Assembly: GCA_016794925.1 (NCBI GenBank)
Contig: JAEUIW010000006.1
Coordinates: 1 to 64,000, forward strand
DNA: 64,000 nucleotides
Direction: 5' to 3'
From: Phycisphaerae bacterium
GTDB lineage: Bacteria; Planctomycetota; Phycisphaerae; Phycisphaerales; UBA1924
Under the pieces are notes generated by a model that had not been told where the DNA came from, made no database searches, and worked only from the letters and a program-made list of their open reading frames with translations. Every line of letters begins with the position of its first letter. Position 1 is the first letter of the stretch. A program made the position numbers and the translations under genes. Shown one piece after another: positions 46,823 through 54,941 of the stretch.

Positions 46823-48078
46823 GGACCTATCTCCAGTTCCTGATTCGCTGCTTCCGCCTGAGTTTCGTCGGCGACTACCGCTATTACGCTTGGATGTTCC
46901 TGCTCACGGTCTTCGTCTTGCTTGGCATCAACGCCTACTGCAAGCAGCTTGTGTACGGCCTCGCGACCACGGGCATGACCGACCAGGTCTCGTGGGGCTT
47001 CTACATTGCAAACTTCACGTTTCTGGTGGGCATGGCAGCCGCGGCGGTGATGCTGGTCATCCCGGTGTACATCTACCGCAACCGCGAACTGCACGACCTG
47101 GTGATCTTTGGCGAACTGTTCGCCGTCGCCGCCATCATCATGGCCATGCTGTTCGTGACGGTCGACTTGGGCCGGCCCGAGCGGTTCCATCACTTGCTCC
47201 TCCGGTTCAATTTTCCGATCTCGATGCTTACATGGGACGTGCTGGTGCTCAATGGCTACCTGCTGTTGAACCTGCACATCTGCGGCTATCTGGTCTACTG
47301 CGCCTATCGCCGCCGCCAGCCGAGCAAGCTCTTTTACATCCCGTTCGTCTTCGTGGCCATCGTCTGGGCGATCAGCATCCACACCGTCACAGCGTTCCTC
47401 TACAGCGGCCTGGGCGGCCGGCCCTTCTGGAACTCAGCGGTCGTCGCGCCGCGATTTCTCGCGTCGGCCTTCGCCGCGGGCCCCGCGTTTCTCATCCTTT
47501 CACTCTCGGTGCTCGCACGGTTCACGACCTACCAGGTGCCCCCGAAGGCCTTCATGACCCTTCGCAACACGGTTGCCATCGCTCTTTCGATCAGCATGTT
47601 CCTCCTCGGCTCCGAGATGTTCACGGAGTTCTACACGGACTCGGCGCACGGGGCATCCGCGAAGTACCTGTTTTTCGGCCTGCACGGCCGCCATGCGTTG
47701 GTGCCGTGGATCTGGTCGGCCATCGTGCTCAACCTCGTCGCGATGCTTCTCCTCTACCTCCCGATCAGCCGCAGACTTCCGGTACTGCAAGCCGCGTGCG
47801 TGATGCTCATCGTCGGCATCTGGATCGAGAAGGGGATGGGCATGATCGTGCCGGCGTTCATCCCCACGCCCCTCGGCGAGATCGTCGAGTACCTGCCCAC
47901 GCTCAACGAAACTCTGGTCACCCTGGGCATCTGGGCCGGCGGGTTGCTCATTTACACGATCTTGGTGCGAGTGACCGTGCCGGTCCTGACCGGGCGATTG
48001 ACGTATGACCAGGAGTTCTCAGTTGCGACAGACATGCGTTCGCCCAACGTCGCTGCAGCCCCGGAGGCTCACTCATGA
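46819..48078 (+). CDS. nrfD: NrfD/PsrC-family quinol-oxidising membrane subunit
   Basis: A 419-residue integral membrane protein with about ten hydrophobic segments. It shows NrfD-family features: a VSWGFYIANFTFLVGMAAAAVMLVIP segment, DLGRPERFHHLLLRFNFPISMLTWDVLVL and AISIHTVTAFLYSGLGGRPFW. NrfD/PsrC subunits bind menaquinol and pass electrons to the attached ferredoxin. ATG at 46819 overlaps the ferredoxin stop; its own stop overlaps the next gene. The gene symbol denotes family, since no nrfA is present; the expected partner here is Nap. Confidence 0.85.
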   Translation: MRTYLQFLIRCFRLSFVGDYRYYAWMFLLTVFVLLGINAYCKQLVYGLATTGMTDQVSWGFYIANFTFLVGMAAAAVMLVIPVYIYRNRELHDLVIFGELFAVAAIIMAMLFVTVDLGRPERFHHLLLRFNFPISMLTWDVLVLNGYLLLNLHICGYLVYCAYRRRQPSKLFYIPFVFVAIVWAISIHTVTAFLYSGLGGRPFWNSAVVAPRFLASAFAAGPAFLILSLSVLARFTTYQVPPKAFMTLRNTVAIALSISMFLLGSEMFTEFYTDSAHGASAKYLFFGLHGRHALVPWIWSAIVLNLVAMLLLYLPISRRLPVLQAACVMLIVGIWIEKGMGMIVPAFIPTPLGEIVEYLPTLNETLVTLGIWAGGLLIYTILVRVTVPVLTGRLTYDQEFSVATDMRSPNVAAAPEAHS

Positions 48079-48560
48079 ATCCCCACCCAACCGCCGAAGA
48101 GGCGCAGCAATCGCTCCGCGATCATGTCGTGACCAAGGCGATGGATGCCCGATTGCGTCGTGGCGGCCTGATCGATCGAGTTGAGGTGATGCGACTGATC
48201 GAGGACCGCGCTGTCGTCCGCTATCCGCTGGGTGTTCGTTTCGACGCCGAGCCTCTCCAGCCCGGCGAGTTCGCGTGCCTGGAGAGCCTCGGCGAGCACC
48301 CGAGGGACGGCTTCTGCCTGTTCATCCATCCGATGTTCGAGAATGTTGATGAGTTGTTCCCACTGCTGGTCGCGTACTACATTCCATCGGTCAACTACGG
48401 CGAGGTCGCATCGCACGTCGAGGCCGAACTCTTCGGAGCCACGCTCCTGGGCATCGACGTCGAGGAGTACTACAAAATCCTCTGCTCGGTCGCGGACACG
48501 GTGAGCGATCCGTCCAACGCTTCTTCCGCCACGCCCGGCTGGGGAGGACATCACCCATGA
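48075..48560 (+). CDS. Protein of unknown function within the respiratory operon
   Basis: A 161-residue soluble protein that I do not recognise. It has a helical N-terminus (EEAQQSLRDHVVTKAMDARLRRG), a beta/alpha core with FCLFIHPMFENVDELFPLLVAYYIPSVNYGEVASHVEAELFGATLLGID, and a disordered Ser/Gly/His tail. Two Cys lie outside any CxxC motif (a further Cys is near residue 145). Both ends overlap neighbours by ATGA, so it is translated with the NrfD subunit and the next gene; assembly or regulation of the complex is a reasonable guess, no more. Confidence 0.6.
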   Translation: MNPHPTAEEAQQSLRDHVVTKAMDARLRRGGLIDRVEVMRLIEDRAVVRYPLGVRFDAEPLQPGEFACLESLGEHPRDGFCLFIHPMFENVDELFPLLVAYYIPSVNYGEVASHVEAELFGATLLGIDVEEYYKILCSVADTVSDPSNASSATPGWGGHHP

Positions 48561-48913
48561 CCGCCGCACGCAAGCCGAAGGCGCCGATGAGCAAAGCCGT
48601 CAAAGTACCGGGCACGTACAAGTCCTTCGTGACAAAGTACCCCGCGCTCGGCCGAGCGCACGAACACATCGCCACAGCCGTGGAGGCCGCCGGCCCGCTC
48701 GACGCCAGGACGCTGGCCCTGATCAAGATCGGTATCTGCGTCGGCGCGGGGCTTGAGTCCGCGCTCCGCAGCCACGTCCGTCGCGCCATGCAGCACGACG
48801 CGACAACGGCGGAGGTCGAGCAGGCCATTCTCCTCGGCATGAACACCGTGGGGTTCCCGCGTACCGTCGCCGCGTGGAGCTGGGCACAAGAGCAGTTCGA
48901 GCGGGGCGTGTGA
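48557..48913 (+). CDS. Carboxymuconolactone decarboxylase-like (AhpD fold) protein
   Basis: A 118-residue all-helical protein. LDARTLALIKIGICVGAGLESALRSHVRRAMQHDATTAEVEQAILLGMNTVGFPRTVAAWSW matches the CMD/AhpD domain, including the conserved Glu and His of the core helix. The second Cys of the AhpD CxxC is absent, so a peroxidase role is not supported. It overlaps both the 161-residue gene and the GTG of moaA, placing it in the NrfD operon. Confidence 0.75.
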   Translation: MTAARKPKAPMSKAVKVPGTYKSFVTKYPALGRAHEHIATAVEAAGPLDARTLALIKIGICVGAGLESALRSHVRRAMQHDATTAEVEQAILLGMNTVGFPRTVAAWSWAQEQFERGV

Positions 48914-50091
48914 TCGTCAGCTCTTCATTCGTGTCCATTGGAGGTGCTTTGCGACAGACGCATTCGGTCAACCCGATCACGAATGACAAGCCGGGAGTGG
49001 CAACCCCTCGTGCTCACGTGGCACTCGCGCAATTGAGCGCGTCGCAGTCGCTCGCCTCCGGAGGCACGCCGCCGCCCGCTCCGGCGTCTGTCCGCGCGGC
49101 CCGCCGCATGACCGACTCGCACGGCCGCACCATCCGCGACCTGCGGATCAGCGTCACCGACCGTTGCAACTTCCGCTGCGTCTACTGCATGGAGCCCGAC
49201 GTTCGCTTCGCGCCCCGCGAATCGCTCCTCTCGACCAGCGAGATCATCCGCGTCGCCCGCATCGGCGAGTCGCTGGGCGTCCGAAAGATCCGCCTTACCG
49301 GCGGCGAACCGACGCTCCACCCCGAACTCACGGCGATCATCGCCGGCATTTGCGCCGCGACCAGCGTCGAGGTCGCGATGATCACCAACGCCTCGCTCTT
49401 GACCCGCCGCGCCCTCCGGGAATGGAAGGCCGCGGGGCTCGCCCGCGTGACCATCAGCGTCGACTCGCTCCGCCCGGACCGCTTTGCCCGCCTCACGCGC
49501 TCGACCTCCTCGCCCGCCGACGTGCTCGCGGGCGTCGAGGCGGCCATCGCCGAGGGCCTCACGCCGCTCAAACTCAACGCCGTGCTCATCCACGGGTTCA
49601 ACGACGACGAGGCCGCCGATCTCGCCGAGTTGGCCCGTCTCTACTCGATCGAGATGCGGTTCATCGAGTACATGCCCCTCGATTCCGGTCACACCTGGGA
49701 TTCGTCCAAGTGGGTGAGCGCCGCCGAGACGCGGGCCGCGATCGAAGAGCGCTTCCCGCTTCTCCCCCGCGATGACGACGATCCTTCCAGCACCGCCCGC
49801 ACCTTCGCCTTCGCCGACGGCGCACCCGGCCGCATCGGTTTCATCGCCCCGGTCAGCAGCCCCTTCTGCGGCGCGTGCAGTCGCCTCCGCCTCACCGCAG
49901 ACGGCAAGGTCCGCCCGTGCCTCTTCAGCACCACCGAGTGGGACCTGCGTGCCGCGCTCCGCGCCGGAGCGACCGACGACCACCTCGCCGACTTCCTCAT
50001 CGACGCGACGTGGACGAAGCAACCCGGGCACGGCATCGACTCCCACGACTTCCGCCAGCCCGCGCGCCCGATGTCGGCGATCGGCGGCTGA
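48910..50091 (+). CDS. moaA: GTP 3',8-cyclase MoaA
   Basis: A radical SAM enzyme for the first step of molybdenum cofactor synthesis. The N-terminal SAM cluster is CNFRCVYC (C86, C90, C93 from this start), followed by RLTGGEPTLHPEL. The second cluster near the C-terminus is CGACSRLRLTADGKVRPC. The last residues end in GG, as in active MoaA. The start is uncertain: GTG at 48910 overlaps the preceding stop, but the conserved domain needs only ATG 49108 (MTDSHGRTIRDLRIS), the more conservative choice. Either way it follows the NrfD operon closely and may be cotranscribed with it. Confidence 0.92.
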   Translation: MIVSSSFVSIGGALRQTHSVNPITNDKPGVATPRAHVALAQLSASQSLASGGTPPPAPASVRAARRMTDSHGRTIRDLRISVTDRCNFRCVYCMEPDVRFAPRESLLSTSEIIRVARIGESLGVRKIRLTGGEPTLHPELTAIIAGICAATSVEVAMITNASLLTRRALREWKAAGLARVTISVDSLRPDRFARLTRSTSSPADVLAGVEAAIAEGLTPLKLNAVLIHGFNDDEAADLAELARLYSIEMRFIEYMPLDSGHTWDSSKWVSAAETRAAIEERFPLLPRDDDDPSSTARTFAFADGAPGRIGFIAPVSSPFCGACSRLRLTADGKVRPCLFSTTEWDLRAALRAGATDDHLADFLIDATWTKQPGHGIDSHDFRQPARPMSAIGG

Positions 50092-50100
50092 GCCCACCCG

Positions 50101-50847
50101 ATGCCCGCCGACGCCCTCCCCATCCTCGCGGCCTGCTTCCTGATCGTCGGCGCGTTGTACGCCTCCGTCGGCCACGCCGGCGCGTCCGGCTATCTCGCGG
50201 TCATGGCCCTGCTCTCGGTCGCGTCCGAGGTCATGCGCCCCACGGCGCTGGCGATCAACGTGCTGGTGGCCACCATCGCTTTCGTGCAGTTCGCCCGCGC
50301 CGGGCACTTCTCATGGGCGCTCTTCTGGCCTTTCGCCGCCGCCTCGATCCCCGCCGCCTTTGTCGGCGGCATGATCCACCTGCCCGCCCACGCCCTCAAG
50401 GTCGCCATCGGCGTCGTGCTCCTGCTCACCGCCTTCCGCATGGCGTGGGTCGCGCTGCATCCGCCCACGTCCAAGGCCGCTCCGTCGCCCCCGCGCGCAC
50501 CCGTCGCGCTGGCCGTCGGTGGCGTCATGGGCCTGGTCGCGGGGCTCACGGGCACCGGCGGGGGCATCTTCCTCAGCCCGGTGATGCTGCTGTTCAACTG
50601 GGCCGACATTAAGCGCACCGCCGCGACGGCTTCGCTCTTCATCCTGATCAACTCTTTGGCGGGCCTTTCGGGCCTGGCCAGCGCGGGATGGAGGCCCACG
50701 CCGACGCTCGCGGTGCTGGCCGCCGCGGCGTGCATCGGTGGGCTGATCGGCTCAACGCTCGGCAGCCGCCGTGCCACGCCCCGTGCCCTGAACCTCGCCC
50801 TCGCGGCGGTCCTCTTTATCGCGGGCGGGAAGCTCGTGCTGAACTGA
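50101..50847 (+). CDS. TSUP family (TauE/SafE) anion transporter
   Basis: A 248-residue membrane protein with eight hydrophobic segments and the family signature in two halves: LYASVGHAGASGYLAVMALL and GGVMGLVAGLTGTGGGIFLSPVMLL. TSUP proteins move sulfite, sulfonates or related anions. It follows moaA by 9 bp, so it may be the last gene of that operon; a role for oxyanions or nitrite would be speculation. Confidence 0.85.
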   Translation: MPADALPILAACFLIVGALYASVGHAGASGYLAVMALLSVASEVMRPTALAINVLVATIAFVQFARAGHFSWALFWPFAAASIPAAFVGGMIHLPAHALKVAIGVVLLLTAFRMAWVALHPPTSKAAPSPPRAPVALAVGGVMGLVAGLTGTGGGIFLSPVMLLFNWADIKRTAATASLFILINSLAGLSGLASAGWRPTPTLAVLAAAACIGGLIGSTLGSRRATPRALNLALAAVLFIAGGKLVLN

Positions 50848-50942
50848 TCGGATCGCCACGAAGCCGAAGAAGCACACGCCACAACGTTCGAGCGCGACCG
50901 AGCGGCCAAGGTGAGAGCGGCGGCGGGAGAGTTGCGGTTGAC

Positions 50943-51257
50943 CTACGGCACGGTGAGCCGGTAGACCTCGACGACCGGGGGCTCGGTCAGCAACCCGCGC
51001 CAACGCGCAAGGTACGCCTTCATCGTCGGGTCGCCGGCGACGCGCTGCTGATCGCGCTCGTACGCGGCCTGGTCGTCATAGAGAACCAGTTCGATGAACC
51101 GGTGATCGTCGCTCATGTCCTCGAGCAGACGGACCGTGATCCCGCCCGGCGACTCGTAAAACGGGATCGCCTCCCGCAGGAACGCGAGGAACTCCTCGCG
51201 CTTGCCCGCCGCAACGCGGCACCGCAGGTGAAGATCGATTCTGCCCGGCGTGGCCAT
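50943..51257 (-). CDS. Small antibiotic-biosynthesis-monooxygenase/NIPSNAP-like protein
   Basis: A 104-residue protein: RIDLHLRCRVAAGKREEFLAFLREAIPFYES, then ITVRLLEDMSDDHRFIELVLYDDQAAYERDQQRV, then a final EVYRLTVP strand. The order of strands and helices is that of a dimeric alpha/beta barrel (ABM-like). The frame is open upstream, but the domain begins at the ATG at 51257. No ribosome binding site is evident. Role unknown. Confidence 0.65.
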   Translation of the reverse strand: MATPGRIDLHLRCRVAAGKREEFLAFLREAIPFYESPGGITVRLLEDMSDDHRFIELVLYDDQAAYERDQQRVAGDPTMKAYLARWRGLLTEPPVVEVYRLTVP

Positions 51258-51408
51258 GCGGGCATCGTAACGTTGATCCGGATCACTCGCGTGGCAACCG
51301 ATGCCGACCACCGACGCCATGCCGCTCCACGGCTCCGTGCCGCCGCCCCTCTCGACCCTGCACAGCGCGGCACGCGTTTGGGCCGCGACCCGGGTAATAG
51401 AATGAGGC

Positions 51409-52005
51409 GTGCCCACGGTCACGTCACGCCGAGATCTGTTGGAGGAGATCGACGCGGAGTACGCACGTGTGACCGGTATGATCGACCGCGTGCCGCCCGG
51501 GCTCTGGAAGTCATCACGGGTCAACGGCGCGGGGTGGTCGCTCAAGGACGTGCTCGCGCACGTGGCCGACTGGGCCGAGCGGTGCGACGTCTGGTGCGGC
51601 CTGGGCGACACACTCCATGACATGACGCCGCCAGCCGCGGGCTTCAAGTGGAATGAGACGCGGGAACTGAACCACGCGATCTATCTCAAGCGCCGGCGGC
51701 ACTCTCTCGCCCGCGTGCTGCGAGACTTCAGGGCCGGACACGCCGGGCTGTGGGCCCACGCCGCGACGATGAGCGAGGGCGACCTGATCGCCGTTGGCCG
51801 CTTCGCGTGGTGCGGCACGACATGGAGCATCGCCAAGCACATCCGTGCGAATACGGCGGCCCCCTATCGATGGGCGTGCAAGCACTTCAAGGCCGCGCTG
51901 AAGGCAGCGGGGGTGGACGAGCAAGCGGAGAAGATAGCAAGAGTCTCACCTGGCGCACGCGGAACCCGGCGAACCACACGCCAAAGCAGGAAGAAGACTC
52001 GCTGA
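51409..52005 (+). CDS. ClbS/DfsB-family four-helix protein
   Basis: A 198-residue protein of the DinB-like superfamily. VTSRRDLLEEIDAEYARVTGMI, WSLKDVLAHVADWAERC, and the C-terminal GRFAWCGTTWSIAKHIRANTAAPYRWACKHFK (the ClbS/DfsB signature) are clear. ClbS protects against colibactin in E. coli; the role of other members is unknown. The basic tail (SRKKTR) is extra. GTG start with GAGG close upstream. The gap to the ABM-like gene is 151 bp, divergent. Confidence 0.78.
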   Translation: MPTVTSRRDLLEEIDAEYARVTGMIDRVPPGLWKSSRVNGAGWSLKDVLAHVADWAERCDVWCGLGDTLHDMTPPAAGFKWNETRELNHAIYLKRRRHSLARVLRDFRAGHAGLWAHAATMSEGDLIAVGRFAWCGTTWSIAKHIRANTAAPYRWACKHFKAALKAAGVDEQAEKIARVSPGARGTRRTTRQSRKKTR

Positions 52006-52128
52006 AATTACGCCGCCACGGTCACACCGGCATCTGCGTTTACCGGTGACGAACAGTCGCGCCGCTTGTACAATGCGTTCAGGCTCTCGCGCCTGCACGT
52101 ACTTCTGGCTTCCGGCCCGCCGTTGCTG

Positions 52129-52506
52129 ATGCGGGGGCGGAAGTGGCTGCTCATCGCGACGCTCGCGTGCTTTGTGATCGCGGGAACGTACATGGTCCTG
52201 GACGACCCGCTCAACCTCCCGCACCGGCGCTGGTGGTGACGCGCGGCGTTCGGCGTCGCCTTGTTTCCCATCGTCGTCCTGCAACCGCTGTGGGTGTGTC
52301 GCACGCGGCATCTCAGCCGCCTCGCGCGTGAACGCCAGGGACGCCTGTGTCCCCACTGCGCGTACGACGTCTCCACGCTGGGCCCGGCGGGCACCTGCTC
52401 GGAGTGCGGCAACGCCTACAGCATCGCCCGCGATGCGCCGCTCTGGAATTCGTTCGTTGAAAACGGCCCGAGGTGCCCGACCCGAAAGCAGCAGCGAGCG
52501 AAGTAA
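52129..52506 (+). pseudogene. Zinc-ribbon membrane protein with in-frame stop
   Basis: The frame reads MRGRKWLLIATLACFVIAGTYMV (membrane helix), stops at a TGA at 52237-52239 directly after two TGG codons, then resumes in the same frame with FGVALFPIVVLQPLW (second helix) and the planctomycete zinc ribbon CPHCAYDVSTLGPAGTCSECG. The two halves look like one small protein of about 125 residues broken by TGG to TGA or similar. Translation of the second half could begin at TTG 52261. The upstream frame is open back to the stop of the previous gene without an ATG. Confidence 0.6.
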
Positions 52507-52640
52507 GTCTCTCACGCCGCCACCGTCGCCGTCGTGACCTCCGACCACGACCATCTGCTCGACGCCGGGGCACGGCCTGGCAGAAGCTCACGCCAGAACT
52601 CCTCCGCTCCGTCTGCGCGTGCGGCTCCATCACGCACGAG

Positions 52641-53102
52641 TCAAAACTGTGATCCGTATGACTTCGCGGGCCCGCCGCGGAGCAGCGCCGCACTCATGTT
52701 CGCCGCCATGCGTTCGGCCGGGACCGTGAACGCGGCCCGGGCGGCCTCGGGCGCGACTCGGGCGACGGTGTGCCGCCACAGGTCGAGCCAGCGGGCAAAG
52801 TCCTCCGCAGTGAGCCCGGGCAGACGCTGGTGCGATTCGAAGGGACGCCCGGCGTACCGGCCCGTGCGCAGCACCACCGTGGACCAGAAGTCGTACATCT
52901 TCGGCAGGTGCAGCGACCAGTCCGCGACGTGCCGCGCAAAGATCGGGCCGAGCGTGGGATCGTCACGCACGTCCTCGTAGAAGGTGTCCACCAGCGTGCG
53001 GATCATGGCCTCATCGATGAGCGGGGCGGGCGCGTCCGGGCGAATCGACGCGGTCAGCGGGAGTTGGCGGCCAACGTGGTCGGGATCATCGTGAGGAGTC
53101 AT
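52641..53102 (-). CDS. Group III truncated haemoglobin
   Basis: A 153-residue globin. IDEAMIRTLVDTFYEDVRDDPTLGPIFARHV, then WSLHLPKMYDFWSTVVLRTGRYAGRPFESHQRLPGLTAEDFARWLDLW, is the pattern of group III: the proximal His lies in SHQRLPG, and Tyr at B10 is in FYEDVRDD. These globins bind O2 and NO; those of Campylobacter are linked to nitrosative stress. Its place in an island with a nitrate reductase fits NO handling, as inference. The glutaredoxin-like gene precedes it in the same direction. Confidence 0.87.
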   Translation of the reverse strand: MTPHDDPDHVGRQLPLTASIRPDAPAPLIDEAMIRTLVDTFYEDVRDDPTLGPIFARHVADWSLHLPKMYDFWSTVVLRTGRYAGRPFESHQRLPGLTAEDFARWLDLWRHTVARVAPEAARAAFTVPAERMAANMSAALLRGGPAKSYGSQF

Positions 53103-53228
53103 GTACGTACTTCGGTCCTTCCTCCCAAGACTAGCCCGCCTCTTGGAGGCGGCGCACGACGCTCTGACGCCGATCTTTGGACCGGCGTCAGTCGCGTCGT
53201 GCCTGGCCGACTTCGAACTCGTTCGCGA

Positions 53229-53468
53229 TCAGCCCCTGAGCACGGACAAGTCCGCGCCGTGGTTGATGTGGAAAGCCTGCCCGCCGATCACCAGCGCGGG
53301 TACCGACTTCACGCCGGCCTTCTCCGCCTCGGCGACGCGGGACTTGTTCTGCCCGAGATGGACGATCTCGACGTTGAACTTCGACCGATCGAGGCCCTCG
53401 GCAACCGTCCGCTCGGCGGCGACGCAAACGGGGCAACCGGCGTGGTAGAACGTGGCTTTCGTGCTCAT
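53229..53468 (-). CDS. Glutaredoxin/thioredoxin-fold small protein
   Basis: A 79-residue protein with redox motif GCPVC at residues 11-15 (the CxxC is C12-P-V-C15), helix AAERTVAEGL, strand VEIVHL and the cis-Pro loop SVPALVIGGQAFHIN. This is a one-domain glutaredoxin-like fold. It lies between the MarR gene and the truncated haemoglobin, all transcribed leftward, suggesting a redox or nitrosative stress unit. It starts 9 bp after the end of the MarR gene. Confidence 0.8.
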   Translation of the reverse strand: MSTKATFYHAGCPVCVAAERTVAEGLDRSKFNVEIVHLGQNKSRVAEAEKAGVKSVPALVIGGQAFHINHGADLSVLRG

Positions 53469-53477
53469 GATGTGCTC

Positions 53478-54200
53478 CTACGTGCTGACATGAATGGTCC
53501 GGCGGGATTTCGAAGGGCTCCGCCGTGCGCCCGGTCCGTGATTGTCGAGAGGTTGCCCGTTCACAAAGACGCTCCAGAGGCGCGGGCGGAGTTCGACCGC
53601 GACCGGCCGCATCTCGCCGCAGTCGATCCGGAGATCGGAATCGCCGATCGGCGCATCGATGAAGAGGCAGTGGTGCGACTTGGGTCGCCCGGGATACTCA
53701 TTGGGTCGAAAGTACGTGCAGCCGACACACATCCGCGCCGTCGGCACCGCACTCTGTTCCTGAAGCGTGCGGATCATGCCGATCAGGCCACGCAGCAGGG
53801 CCGCCCGCTCCGGCTCGGGTAGCGCCTCGCTGGCTTTGGCCAAGGATGCCGGCCAGTCCGCGGCGGTCACCGCCTCCGCTGTCCCTCGCTTTGTGAGCGC
53901 GAGGACGATGGCCCGGCCGTCGGACTTGGACTGTGTCTTGCGGACCAGTCCCTTGGCCACCAACGTTGCGATCGCCTCACTGGCCGTCCCCATCGTGATC
54001 GCCATCTGTCTTGACACTTCCTTGAGACCAATCGGCTCGGGTGAGCCGTCAAGGATCGACAGGATCTGGGCCTGCGTCGGCGTCAGCCCCCGCCTCCCGG
54101 CCGACCGCCACGATTCGTGCCGCATCACGAGTGAGAGTTTGGCAAGACCGGCGAGGACTCGGCCGGACGTGGACGGATTGGCGTTGGCTCTCGGGGGCAT
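53478..54200 (-). CDS. MarR-family regulator with C-terminal Cys-rich extension
   Basis: A 240-residue regulator. The winged helix (about 30-130) shows GLTPTQAQILSILDGSPEPIGLKEVSRQM, then ITMGTASEAIATLVAKGLVRKTQSKSDGRAIVLALTKRG. The extension carries C-x2-C-x16-C-x15-C (MCVGCTYF, HHC, IDCGEM), a set able to hold Zn or an Fe-S cluster and thus sense redox state or NO. A Pro/Ser/Arg-rich tail follows. ATG at 54200; the frame is open upstream. Probable promoter at 54214-54242. It likely controls the leftward Grx and globin genes and perhaps itself. Confidence 0.82.
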   Translation of the reverse strand: MPPRANANPSTSGRVLAGLAKLSLVMRHESWRSAGRRGLTPTQAQILSILDGSPEPIGLKEVSRQMAITMGTASEAIATLVAKGLVRKTQSKSDGRAIVLALTKRGTAEAVTAADWPASLAKASEALPEPERAALLRGLIGMIRTLQEQSAVPTARMCVGCTYFRPNEYPGRPKSHHCLFIDAPIGDSDLRIDCGEMRPVAVELRPRLWSVFVNGQPLDNHGPGARRSPSKSRRTIHVST

Positions 54201-54213
54201 GGGCGGCTGGCAA

Positions 54214-54242
54214 ATAGTATGGAGTCCAAAGCATTTGGGCAA
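54214..54242 (-). promoter_or_regulatory. Possible promoter of the MarR gene
   Basis: On the minus strand TTGCCC (54237-54242) and TACTAT (54214-54219) are 17 nt apart and end 13 nt before the MarR start codon, so the transcript would have almost no leader. Confidence 0.35.
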
Positions 54243-54410
54243 GCCGCAGCGCGCCGCCCGTTGCCGATTCGGTGTCTCGTGAGCAGACCGGGGTGCGGAG
54301 CAACGCAACGGCGCGCGCTCACATCGCCCGCAGAGCGATCGCCGCCGCCGACTCAGAGTTCGTTGCGTTGCGACTTCCTCAGGTTCGTCCGTGGCGGGCA
54401 GCGGCCCGCA

Positions 54411-54749
54411 TCACACCCGCTTGAAGAGCGCGAGCACGAAACGCGTGGGCTCGAGCGCCGTCAACCGGTGCGGGGCGTTCGCGGGCATGAGCAGCCATTC
54501 GTTCGGCCCCATGATCTTCTCAGCCGCTTCCACACCAAAGCGCAGCCGACCATCGAGCACATGGACCGTGGCGACGAACGGCGACCGGTGCTCGCTCATC
54601 TCCTGCCCGGCATCCATCGCGAAGATCACGATCTTGCCCTCGGGCAGGTTGAGCAGCGGCTTGCTCACTGTGGCGCCGGGCACGATCGGGCAGATCTGGA
54701 GCAGGTCGAGAAACTCGGGTGTGATGGCATCGCAAAGCGGGGTGGCCAT
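54411..54749 (-). CDS. Cupin-domain protein
   Basis: A 112-residue beta-barrel protein. IVIFAMDAGQEMSEHRSPFVATVHVLDGRLRFGVE and WLLMPANAPHRLTALEPTRFVLALFKR form the two cupin motifs; His in SEHRSP and His in APHRL are probable metal ligands. ATG at 54749 has AAGGA 8 nt upstream and is preferred to 54773. It lies between tryptophanase and the MarR gene in the same direction. Role unknown. Confidence 0.8.
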   Translation of the reverse strand: MATPLCDAITPEFLDLLQICPIVPGATVSKPLLNLPEGKIVIFAMDAGQEMSEHRSPFVATVHVLDGRLRFGVEAAEKIMGPNEWLLMPANAPHRLTALEPTRFVLALFKRV

Positions 54750-54941
54750 GTGGGGATCCTTGCATTCGGCCACGCGGAGGCGGCCCTGCGGGGAGTGCGA
54801 GACTCACAGTACGGCAAGGGCATCGGCGACGCGGCGCCAAGCCACCTGACGCCGCTCACCCTGCCGCGGCGTCGGGGCTCTCCGCGACCCGGATCACCCG
54901 CCAGGAGCGAGCACCACCGCGGGATGCGGGGCGCTCCCGTA

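Noticed and set aside
46819-48078. Formate-dependent nitrite reductase (Nrf) system
   Set aside because: NrfD and Fe-S genes alone suggest it, but there is no nrfA (CxxCK pentaheme) and the divergent operon is clearly nap.
52237-52239. Selenocysteine codon
   Set aside because: The TGA follows two Trp codons in a membrane-flanking segment, not a redox motif, and no selenocysteine genes or SECIS hairpin are visible.
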